Positions 34,664 to 41,579 of a DNA stretch of 64,000 bases are shown piece after piece (position 1 is the stretch's first letter; each line of letters opens with the position of its first letter). The position numbers and the translations under genes were made by a program. The notes below the pieces were generated by a model. That model was not told where the DNA came from. It was given only the letters and a program-made list of their open reading frames with translations, and searched no databases. This DNA comes from CAZEAC01 sp964510065 (GTDB lineage: Bacteria; Bdellovibrionota_C; UBA2361; CAIXSY01): the NCBI GenBank assembly GCA_964510065.1, contig CAZEAC010000022.1:1-64000 (forward strand), given 5' to 3'.

Positions 34664-34819
34664 TTTCAGCCGGAGGACCGATAACAATCGCGCCTTCACC
34701 GGAACGGGCAGCTGATGCAGCAGACCATCCGCAACTATCCAATGGCACCTAAGGTGGTTTACCGGCCGGAAGAAGCTGATTAAGTCCTTCGCGGCATAGG
34801 CTTGGCGGGTCTTAGGTTT

Positions 34820-35065
34820 ATGGATGACGAGGGCAGGGGCGAAGAGATTCCGCAGATCGGCAATCCGATCGGTCGCATTGGATCGGATCTCTTAAAGGCA
34901 AGTGGCATCACGGGAGAGGTTCGAACCGAGCCATTGCGCGAATGGGTCGATAAAGGCGAGCAAGTGTTAACTCGTACTCTGTGCCGCGGAAATTTTGTGA
35001 TTCTCAGATCAAGGTACGGGCTATGCCATAGCGATGTGCCAATAATCGGCGCTCTCAATTCATAG
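34820..35065 (+). CDS. Doubtful small protein or gene remnant
   Basis: An 81-residue frame (ATG 34820, upstream TTG 34802) in the 650-base gap before the Nudix gene. No ribosome binding site is convincing and no family is recognised. The stretch 34664-34819 before it also has short open reading in another frame, which suggests remnants of a broken gene rather than an intact one. 35066-35312 holds nothing recognisable. Confidence 0.25.
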   Translation: MDDEGRGEEIPQIGNPIGRIGSDLLKASGITGEVRTEPLREWVDKGEQVLTRTLCRGNFVILRSRYGLCHSDVPIIGALNS

Positions 35066-35312
35066 GGTGAATTGGGTCCTGAAATAAACTAAAAAAGTGT
35101 TAGTTTGCGGATGTTTAGGTAGACGTGTGCGCGTTGAGTAGGGCTTCGTTCGGCCTTATAATTATGGATGTACCTTGCAGCCTCCAGCTGCCCTGGTCGT
35201 TCATTCACAATTATCCTTTTGGGAGAGGTAGATTCTACTGTTCTACTTGGTTAGCTACTCTGTGAGTGGGCTCCCCCATTCACTAAGCACACTGCACAAA
35301 CACTACACATAA

Positions 35313-35996
35313 ATGAGTACAAAATTCGCGGACGACGTTATGCGTCTGATGACGGATCACGGCGTCGACTACCACGGCTTGTTCCGGCTCTTGGGGCAGC
35401 TGCCCGGAGCGGAGCGGACTCCGCCGAACTATCCGCAGCCCATTCCGGTGACCACCGGGGACTTCATCGGATACCAGGAAGACGATCCCAACATGGTGAT
35501 CGCCGTGATTCTGCGGCCGAAGGCGAATACCGGCGAAGCTGCCGGCACTTCAGAGGGAAAAATCCTGCTCCCCGGTGGAATCTTCGAGGTCGGAAAGCAC
35601 GATACCACTTGGGGAATAGGAGTGTCGGAGCTTGCGGAGGAGACCGGACTCGTGCCGGATCTGAGCCTAGCTTTACACTTTCTGCACAGCACGCGGAGCA
35701 CTGTCGATCAACGCTCGTGGTGCGGGCTCAAGACGACGCACTGCAACAACTTTATTGTTGCGGCCCCGGTGAGCGGAGAGGTGCGGATTCAGGACACGGC
35801 CGAAGTGGCCAAGCATCGCTGGGTCGACGTGCGGACGGTGACCCCCGAGCAGACGTCGCGGGGACACTATCAATACTTCGCCGCGTGGCGTGAGTTCCTG
35901 GAGCACGACATGGACCCCTCGATCCTACCGATTCTCCTGAGTGATCGGAATCCTGACTTTTTGCGGAGCCATCCTCAGTGGAAGGGTAAGCGGTAA
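35313..35996 (+). CDS. Nudix-like hydrolase with altered Nudix box
   Basis: A 227-residue protein with a Nudix-type fold. The box region (about 88-113) runs GGIFEVGKHDTTWG, then GVSELAEETGL. Compared with the consensus G-x5-E-x7-R-E-U-x-E-E-x-G-U, the first glutamate is lysine, the arginine is serine, and the spacer is two residues longer. The SELAEE glutamates that bind metal are retained. Nudix enzymes cleave nucleoside diphosphates linked to another group, such as ADP-ribose or NADH; the substrate here is unknown. No ribosome binding site precedes ATG 35313. The gene is clearly richer in G+C and in CTG/GCC/CGG codons than its neighbours, suggesting later arrival. A decayed paralogue lies at 33484. 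Confidence 0.7.
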   Translation: MSTKFADDVMRLMTDHGVDYHGLFRLLGQLPGAERTPPNYPQPIPVTTGDFIGYQEDDPNMVIAVILRPKANTGEAAGTSEGKILLPGGIFEVGKHDTTWGIGVSELAEETGLVPDLSLALHFLHSTRSTVDQRSWCGLKTTHCNNFIVAAPVSGEVRIQDTAEVAKHRWVDVRTVTPEQTSRGHYQYFAAWREFLEHDMDPSILPILLSDRNPDFLRSHPQWKGKR

Positions 35997-36124
35997 AAAA
36001 CATGGGATCCATAACTGGATTGGCGAATCTGCGTGTAAGCACTATTTCGCCATGGTGTGAGGTTTTCTTGGGAGTTTTCAAGATCTACCTCGCCCACCCA
36101 TTTTCTTTGGTAGAAAGATCTAGA

Positions 36125-36155
36125 AGCTTCTCTGCAGCACCCCTGCAGAGAAGCT
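36125..36155 (+). terminator. Perfect 13-bp hairpin after the Nudix gene
   Basis: AGCTTCTCTGCAG and CTGCAGAGAAGCT form a perfect 13-bp stem around a 5-base loop, about 130 bases after the Nudix stop. A TTTTT run follows 16 bases later. Likely a terminator, though the T-run is not adjacent. A second, smaller dyad GCAGCAGA/TCTGCTGC lies at about 36200-36228. Confidence 0.5.
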
Positions 36156-36245
36156 AAGGCAGATAGAGAGGTTTTTGCCATTGAGGATATCTATTCACCG
36201 CAGCAGATGTGCTGAGCCTCTGCTGCTGTGGAGGAATTACCCTTC

Positions 36246-36350
36246 ATGGCGTTTCAACAAAAACTACAGTTAGCATTGACACGACATGTCAACATTAAAC
36301 CTAAAAAAGGAGGACTGCTTCCTCGAATCAAGGCCCCCTTGGGCCGGTGA
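36246..36350 (+). CDS. Short basic leader ORF overlapping the nucleoside hydrolase start
   Basis: ATG 36246 follows a good GGAGGA ribosome site (36230-36235) and opens a 34-residue basic frame with no acidic residue. It overlaps the first 22 codons of the nucleoside hydrolase in another frame. The hydrolase ATG at 36286 has no such site. An A6 run at 36303-36308 within the overlap could allow a change of frame. It is either a translated leader, the true N terminus joined by frameshift, or an indel artefact. Confidence 0.4.
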   Translation: MAFQQKLQLALTRHVNIKPKKGGLLPRIKAPLGR

Positions 36351-37464
36351 TTACGATATCCCGCACACGCCGCTTTACATCGGCGGCACGGACCCAGGGA
36401 TGGATCCCGACGACGAAGGCGCGTTGCTTGCAGGACTCGGTCTCGGAGCACGCTCACGCGGTTCCGTGTATCTCCTCGGTTTGGTGGCTAATCACCAGCC
36501 GGCGGCGGATCGCGCTGCACTCATTCGTGGCGCCACAATCCAACTTAATCGGGGGAGCCTCCCCGTTGTTATTGGAAGTGGGACACCAGGAAGTACCGAC
36601 TCGGTCGACAATCTTCCCGAGTATCAGTTCCGTTGCGATTACGCAAATCACCAAGGGCTTATGAGGGATCCAGTTCGTCACATGCTTCACACCTGTGAAG
36701 CCGCGATGGCTGGCTCGCTTACTATGATTGGCCTTTCGCGCTTCACTGATCTCGCCGGTTTTTTGGCGAGGCACGGTGCAAGTGCTCAGCGCGCAATCAA
36801 ACGGCTCGTGGTGATGAGCGGTGTCGAAGGCGAAGGCGAAGTCCCGAAGCTCGTTAACGGCCTTCTGGTCCCGGATTCGGCACAGAACAACAAGTACGAT
36901 CTGGAGGCCGCAAAGAACTTCTACTACTTGGCGCAAAGTCTGGGCATTCCGCTCACCGTTGTTACCCGCGCGGCGGCCGGAGCTGCGCAGGTCCCTCGTT
37001 GGGTGTATGACGAACTGGCGGCTCGGAGCCCTGTAGGTCAACGGCTTCAAAGCATGCAGAGGGACTCGATTGAGGACTTGTGGAGACGCGCGAACATGCC
37101 GCCTAATGATCCAAAACGGTTGAAGTTGGATGCTAGCCGGGATGCGCAGTGGTTTCGCGACTTCTTCTTAGGAGGCGAAGGCAAAGATCGCACCGGCACT
37201 GATTCGATCTGGGATCTGGTGAAGGGGTTCGCCCTTTACGATCCGCTGACGGTCCTCGCGGCCATCGACCGGATCAAGGTCGAATTCATGGACCCGGTAA
37301 GAGTCGCTACGGTGGCGCAGTACCACGCATCAGGGACGCCCACTCCGGTCGAGCATGAAATCATCGGTCTCACGAAGAAGCAGAACGGGATCATTAACCC
37401 TGAGTTAATGGTCAAGTTCTTGATCTCGACAATGTTCTCGGCGATTGAGCCGCGAACGAAGTAA
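36286..37464 (+). CDS. Inosine-uridine nucleoside hydrolase family protein
   Basis: A 392-residue protein with the nucleoside hydrolase calcium-binding start GGTDPGMDPDDEGALLAG (D36, D40, D42, D43), corresponding to the family's DxDxxxDD motif with a small insert. Further family features are KYDLEAAKNFYY near 205 and YDPLTVLAA near 320, which aligns with the usual catalytic-domain HDP motif but has Tyr for His. Family members split the N-glycosidic bond of nucleosides. This one has extra sequence compared with the usual 310-330 residues. No Sec signal is visible. It is the last gene of the accessory region and has its own strong terminator. Confidence 0.75.
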   Translation: MSTLNLKKEDCFLESRPPWAGDYDIPHTPLYIGGTDPGMDPDDEGALLAGLGLGARSRGSVYLLGLVANHQPAADRAALIRGATIQLNRGSLPVVIGSGTPGSTDSVDNLPEYQFRCDYANHQGLMRDPVRHMLHTCEAAMAGSLTMIGLSRFTDLAGFLARHGASAQRAIKRLVVMSGVEGEGEVPKLVNGLLVPDSAQNNKYDLEAAKNFYYLAQSLGIPLTVVTRAAAGAAQVPRWVYDELAARSPVGQRLQSMQRDSIEDLWRRANMPPNDPKRLKLDASRDAQWFRDFFLGGEGKDRTGTDSIWDLVKGFALYDPLTVLAAIDRIKVEFMDPVRVATVAQYHASGTPTPVEHEIIGLTKKQNGIINPELMVKFLISTMFSAIEPRTK

Positions 37465-37481
37465 TTCAGGTTAATCGCGAG

Positions 37482-37517
37482 CGGGGGGTTGGAAGGACTC
37501 CGACCCCCCGTTCCTTT
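37482..37517 (+). terminator. Strong terminator after the nucleoside hydrolase gene
   Basis: CGGGGGGT (37482-37489) pairs with ACCCCCCG (37503-37510), with further GGA/TCC pairing inside and TTCCTTT following. It lies 18 bases after the stop codon. Confidence 0.75.
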
Positions 37518-37632
37518 GAAAGGTTAGGACTGTCGCCTTAGCTTCTCATCGCTTTCAACTACACCTTAACTAGGTACGCACATACAGTTCTGATATAGTG
37601 CCACGAAATTAGAAGTCCCTGTTGTAATTCCT

Positions 37633-38964
37633 ATGATTAACGAGAAATCAGTTGCCGCCGTTGATAGTGCCACCTTTGCGAGGCGCTTTCGTCGCCCCTG
37701 CTACGAAAGCTATTCGTTCTCTAGAATTCCTGGAACAGTGGCGAATCTTCTAGACGCAAATTCCATGCGCCTTCCTGCGCTTCCGCAAGAGACCTATCCT
37801 TCACTTCGGCAGCCACCAAGGAACGTGGTCTTTTTCTACTTTGACGCCTTTGGATGGCAGAACCTCTCTCGATTGTTAAAGTCTTCGCCTCTTCTCTCCC
37901 GGGCGATGGATCAGGGCGTAATCTCTAAGCTTACCTCTCAATATCCGTCATCTACGGCGGTGCATGTAACTACGACGTTTACCGGGCTGCCACCAGGCCA
38001 AAGTGGCGTGTATGAGTGGTTTCAGTATGAACCGAAGCTGGGGCAGGTTATCGTGCCCTTAAAGCAACAGTTTGCGCACAGTCGTGATCGACAGCTTTCA
38101 GAGGCAGGTTTTGGTGCTGTCGATCTTTTGCCTACAAGGCGCTTCTTCGCCGAGCTTCGCGCCGAAAAGATTGAAACGACGGTCATAATCTCCAAGCACT
38201 ATGCGAATTCACCCTACAATCTCGAAGCGGCGCGAGGAAGCAGCTGTCTTGAGTTCGATCATGTAATCGAGGGATTGAAGCTGCTGCGGGCAAAGCTAAA
38301 CGAGCCGGGTTTGAATCGCCGATATATTTACTTCTATTATGATGGGCTCGATAAGGTGTCGCACGAATTTGGACCGGAGAGCGTGCAGGCGCGTACTGAA
38401 GCCTATGACATTCTCGCGGAGGTTGAGCGAGCGTTTGCTGATCATGAGAGCTTTGCTTCGGGAGACACCGTCCTGCTCCTTTCGGCTGACCATGGCCATG
38501 CACCGATAAATGCCGCGCGGACTTTCTATCTCGATCGAAAGTATCCTGAACTCGTTAAACGTCTTCAGCATAGTGTGGCGGGCGAGCCGATTGCTCCCGC
38601 TGGCTCTCGGAGAAACTTCTATCTTCATGTGAAGGAAGAGTATTTGGATCGCACCGAGCATGATCTCGCGGAGATTCTGAAAGGCATTGCTGACGTGCAG
38701 CGAAGCTCGCGCCTTATTGAAGAGGGCCTCTTTGGTCCGAAGCCCTACTCGGAAGCGTTTCTCGCTCGGGTTGGGAATCTTGCAATCCTTCCTTACCGCG
38801 GTGAGTCCGTTTTCTGGTCTCAAAATGGCATGTTCGAGCGCTATTATCTAGGTGAACATGGCGGCATGAGCCCAGAGGAGATGGAGATTCCGTTAGTTGC
38901 ACTTCGCTATCAAGGAAGATCTTTTTTATCGTACTATGGTAAAAGCTTTGAAAAGCCCGAATGA
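37633..38964 (+). CDS. Alkaline-phosphatase-superfamily protein (type I phosphodiesterase-like)
   Basis: A 443-residue hydrolase of the AlkP superfamily, nearest in layout to nucleotide pyrophosphatase/phosphodiesterases. The first metal aspartate lies in VVFFYFDAFGW (about 62-72). The nucleophile region is SSTAVHVTTTFTGLPPGQSG (about 107-126). The second and third metal sites are YYDGLDKVSHEFG and LLSADHGHAP (about 272-281). No signal peptide is visible. Substrates in this superfamily range from nucleotides to phosphonates and lipids and cannot be assigned. It is monocistronic or followed by the small gene at 38990, 25 bases on. Confidence 0.85.
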   Translation: MINEKSVAAVDSATFARRFRRPCYESYSFSRIPGTVANLLDANSMRLPALPQETYPSLRQPPRNVVFFYFDAFGWQNLSRLLKSSPLLSRAMDQGVISKLTSQYPSSTAVHVTTTFTGLPPGQSGVYEWFQYEPKLGQVIVPLKQQFAHSRDRQLSEAGFGAVDLLPTRRFFAELRAEKIETTVIISKHYANSPYNLEAARGSSCLEFDHVIEGLKLLRAKLNEPGLNRRYIYFYYDGLDKVSHEFGPESVQARTEAYDILAEVERAFADHESFASGDTVLLLSADHGHAPINAARTFYLDRKYPELVKRLQHSVAGEPIAPAGSRRNFYLHVKEEYLDRTEHDLAEILKGIADVQRSSRLIEEGLFGPKPYSEAFLARVGNLAILPYRGESVFWSQNGMFERYYLGEHGGMSPEEMEIPLVALRYQGRSFLSYYGKSFEKPE

Positions 38965-38989
38965 TGCATGACTTAAACATATATTCCTG

Positions 38990-39232
38990 ATGCCAAAGAA
39001 AAAGATCTCTAGTGGAGTGGTGCATAAAGTTCCCGCTGACTTTCGAGGCGTGCTTGCTTCTAACGACATGCTGAATGATGTCTGGAACGATCTGACGCCG
39101 CTCGCCAGGAACGAGTGGATCTGTTCGGTGAAGAAAGCGGAGACGAGGGCGAAACATATCAAGCGCGCAGGTGAAGATCTTATCAAGGGGAAGCGCCGTC
39201 CCTGCTGCTGGCCTGGCTGTCCTCATCGTTAG
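38990..39232 (+). CDS. Small YdeI/OmpD-associated-type protein
   Basis: An 80-residue protein matching the short stand-alone form of the YdeI/OmpD-associated family: VPADFRGVLASND, LTPLARNEWICSV, RAKHIKRAGEDL, and the C-terminal GKRRPCCWPGCPHR. The last stretch, with three cysteines and a histidine, may bind metal. The function is unknown. ATG 38990 lies 25 bases after the phosphodiesterase stop. The 210 bases after it contain nothing recognisable apart from the leader of the next gene. Confidence 0.75.
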   Translation: MPKKKISSGVVHKVPADFRGVLASNDMLNDVWNDLTPLARNEWICSVKKAETRAKHIKRAGEDLIKGKRRPCCWPGCPHR

Positions 39233-39442
39233 GACAATATAAATTTTTAATCGCTGTTAAATCAGATATCTAGGGATTCACAGGAAGCTTCATTTGACTA
39301 GCCTCGTCAACTTAATAGAATCACCAATGCGGTATTAGGGTAGAAGGATATAAGAGTCTCCTTAAGGCGATGCGCTCATCGAACTCGGCGCTAACTTCCG
39401 AGCTCGCTGAGAGCATCGCTCTCAGAAAGGAGAAAGAGGAAC

Positions 39443-39655
39443 ATGCATTTATCCTCAACAACGATGGTGCTGATGGGCGTCGTGGCATTTCTTTTTGCCC
39501 TGTTTTCGCTCTATTTCGGCATTGCGTTTATCGACCGGTGCAACGGAAGAGTCGAAACCCGCAAAGGAAAAACGCGGCGCTGGCTCTTCGCAGCGGGAGT
39601 TGGACTGCTCATTGGAGCGAACTTCTTCTGGCAGCTGACGATTCAGTTCAGTTAA
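39443..39655 (+). CDS. Small two-helix membrane protein
   Basis: A 70-residue protein with two membrane helices (about 8-28 and 49-66) joined by a basic loop (RKGKTRRW). ATG 39443 has an AGGAGAAAGAGG ribosome site and a clear terminator follows, so it is very probably real despite its size. The function is unknown. A longer frame from 39370 on the same strand covers the same bases but lacks a ribosome site. Confidence 0.7.
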   Translation: MHLSSTTMVLMGVVAFLFALFSLYFGIAFIDRCNGRVETRKGKTRRWLFAAGVGLLIGANFFWQLTIQFS

Positions 39656-39656
39656 T

Positions 39657-39704
39657 CACCGCCGCCGCTGGAATTCCGTACCTTTCCAGCGGCGGCGCTT
39701 TTCC
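39657..39704 (+). terminator. Strong terminator after the small membrane protein gene
   Basis: CGCCGCCGCTGGAA pairs with TTCCAGCGGCGGCG across a short loop, followed by CTTTT. It ends the gene at 39443 and may also serve the convergent ACP-like gene. Confidence 0.8.
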
Positions 39705-39737
39705 ACAATCACGGTTCTCTATGCCCTGATACCGCAG

Positions 39738-40073
39738 TTACCTCTTTTTTGGCACCTTTTCCACAAACGCCACAAAATCCTGAATTGTGAGGTGCTGAAT
39801 TAAGTTGCTGCTTGAAGAAGCCTTCGCAACTTTTTCGAGCTCGTCATCTTCAATTGTGATATCAAGCTTCTCCTCGACGGCCATGATAATCTCCACGAAG
39901 TCAAGCTCATCCGCGCCAAGCGCGGCAAAGGTGCTGCCTGGTTTCAGCTGTTCAATCGGTTTTTTGACCTGTGTGGCGATAATTTTTCGAACTTCATTCG
40001 ATGCCGATTCCGCGAGCGCCGCGCTCGCTATGCACAGACACAGGACAAACGTGATTGAGCGAAAATATTTCAT
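39738..40073 (-). CDS. Exported acyl-carrier-protein-like protein lacking the phosphopantetheine serine
   Basis: A 111-residue protein with a clear Sec signal peptide (residues 1-21, cleaved after ALA) and then a full acyl-carrier-protein domain of about 80 residues. The order of segments matches ACP: RKIIATQVKKP, FAALGADELDFVEIIMAVEE, LDITIEDDELEKV and TIQDFVAFVEK. The canonical motif GADSLD, whose serine carries 4'-phosphopantetheine, reads GADELD here (E56). The protein therefore cannot be charged in the usual way and would lie outside the cytoplasm. AAGGAAG stands before the start. It could be a periplasmic structural or protein-binding derivative of ACP. No neighbour suggests lipid synthesis. 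Confidence 0.85.
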   Translation of the reverse strand: MKYFRSITFVLCLCIASAALAESASNEVRKIIATQVKKPIEQLKPGSTFAALGADELDFVEIIMAVEEKLDITIEDDELEKVAKASSSSNLIQHLTIQDFVAFVEKVPKKR

Positions 40074-40308
40074 TTTGCTTCCTTAAAGTTCTGACGATCT
40101 CCATTTGAATAAATTGTAAAGGCGCGGGCAAGGGGCTAAGCGAGAGGGGGCTCTTTAACTTGGTCTATAGATCTTAAATTCCTAAAGGGCGAAGGGAGAT
40201 TCGGTGAGTGTTACCCACAGGAGTGTGCTCACAGGTTGCGGAGGGTTTATTCCGTTTAACGATAGGCTTAACGGCCGATTGACGCGGAGTGTTCAGAATC
40301 GGTGCATT

Positions 40309-41556
40309 TCAAAGTGGGAGTTCGGTCATTTTGTTAGGATGGAGATGAATGTCGCATCGGAGTGCGCGAGGCTCAATTTCCCGCGTTCGGTTCGACACGG
40401 GGCGTGTGATCTTCTCTTGCCATTCACGCTCCATCTGTTCGCGTACCGCTTTCTCGCGGGTCTCGACTCGGTGCTCCTGATCTCTAATAATGCGCCATTC
40501 ATCGTCGCTAAGCGGAGTCCCGCGAAGTGGGAAATGGATAGTTCTTCGAATTGAGTCAAGCCTACATTGTTCCTGCGCCAACAGAGTATCAACGCTATTT
40601 GGTTCAACATTAGTTGGGCCGTCGATAATGGACTTCCCGATGCTCTTAGCAATGTTAACCAAGCTTCCGCCAATTGAAGTGGACGGAGCGTTCAGTGCGG
40701 CGTCTTTGACCGGGGTGTCTGCGGTTCCAGTCGGGCAATCAAGACCTGAGGGCAGGAGGCCCCCGGTCCGAGGCGCGGTTGCTAGCAAGTGAAGGCTCGG
40801 TGTATACGGCGCAGCCGAAATAGTCGGACCATCAGCCGCTGGTCGGATCGGTTTCTTCATCGGCGATACTTTCGGAGCGGCCGCGCCTGACGCGGGAGCT
40901 CGATTGGGCTCCGATTTTACTTTATCCGTTGCTGCAGCTGGTGCCTGACTGTTCGCGCTTGGTGTGTTATCGGTCATTGCTGCTACCTGCGTTGCTTTTG
41001 CCGGAGGCTGCTCCGTGCTGTTCGGTTTCGACGGGCTCGTGGGTTCGCTTGCGGCCTTCGATGTCTCGTTGGTCTTATCTGCTGGAACATACTGCTGCCA
41101 TTTTGTGCTCAGTTCTTTGTTCCCGCGCGGTGCGAGGAGCTCGCCATTGCCCGCCGTTTTTTTCGGTGCTGGCAATGTCGAGGGCTGTTTCGCCCACTCT
41201 TTAAGCTCGTGTAATTGACGTGCGCCAGCCGGCTGTTCCGGAAGTGGGCGCGCCGGCGGTGGGGGGCTTAGCTCCTTCGCGAGCCGCCGCATGTCAAATT
41301 CCATACTCAACGTTTGGTCTCGAAACTGACGCTCGGCAAGCCGTCTTTCGAAATAGGCCTGTTCTTCTGCCGAAGGAAGCTTTGAATTCGGTGAATTCGT
41401 TAGCGCCTCGGTCCCGGGTCGGGGAGCTGCCTCCCCAACCCGAGTTTCGGTATCGGCAAGTGCGCGTGGTTCAGTGCAAAGGGCCAATGCTAAGAGTGGC
41501 AGTGTCGCTCGTGCCGCATTTTTTGAACGTGAAGATAGTTTGCTCAAGATTTCCAT
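40309..41556 (-). CDS. Secreted low-complexity protein, second gene of a pair
   Basis: A 415-residue protein with a signal peptide (LPLLALALCTEPRALA, cleaved near residue 34). Most of the rest is rich in P, A, T and S (about 110-260), likely disordered. It ends with a more ordered, charged helical region from about 310 (QCRLDSIRRTIHF, RDQEHRVETREKAVREQ). I recognise no family. The start has GGAGGGAGGACAC upstream and lies 23 bases after the stop of the 721-residue secreted protein, so the two form an operon and may act together at the cell surface. The 235 bases after it hold nothing clear. Confidence 0.7.
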   Translation of the reverse strand: MEILSKLSSRSKNAARATLPLLALALCTEPRALADTETRVGEAAPRPGTEALTNSPNSKLPSAEEQAYFERRLAERQFRDQTLSMEFDMRRLAKELSPPPPARPLPEQPAGARQLHELKEWAKQPSTLPAPKKTAGNGELLAPRGNKELSTKWQQYVPADKTNETSKAASEPTSPSKPNSTEQPPAKATQVAAMTDNTPSANSQAPAAATDKVKSEPNRAPASGAAAPKVSPMKKPIRPAADGPTISAAPYTPSLHLLATAPRTGGLLPSGLDCPTGTADTPVKDAALNAPSTSIGGSLVNIAKSIGKSIIDGPTNVEPNSVDTLLAQEQCRLDSIRRTIHFPLRGTPLSDDEWRIIRDQEHRVETREKAVREQMEREWQEKITRPVSNRTREIEPRALRCDIHLHPNKMTELPL

Positions 41557-41579
41557 GGTCTGTGTCCTCCCTCCCTTAC

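Noticed and set aside
34915..34935. GGTTCGAACC resembling a tRNA T-arm
   Set aside because: No acceptor stem, anticodon arm or CCA-type end could be built around it.
32173..37632. Integrative element with attachment sites around the accessory region
   Set aside because: No integrase, transposase, tRNA gene or flanking direct repeat could be found at either edge.
39370..39729. Longer plus-strand frame covering the small membrane protein
   Set aside because: It lacks a ribosome site and runs through the terminator, whereas the 39443 frame has a strong site and two clean membrane helices.
40204..40554. Possible plus-strand gene of 116 residues
   Set aside because: It mostly overlaps, antisense, the end of the secreted-protein gene at 40309, which has a better start and signal peptide.
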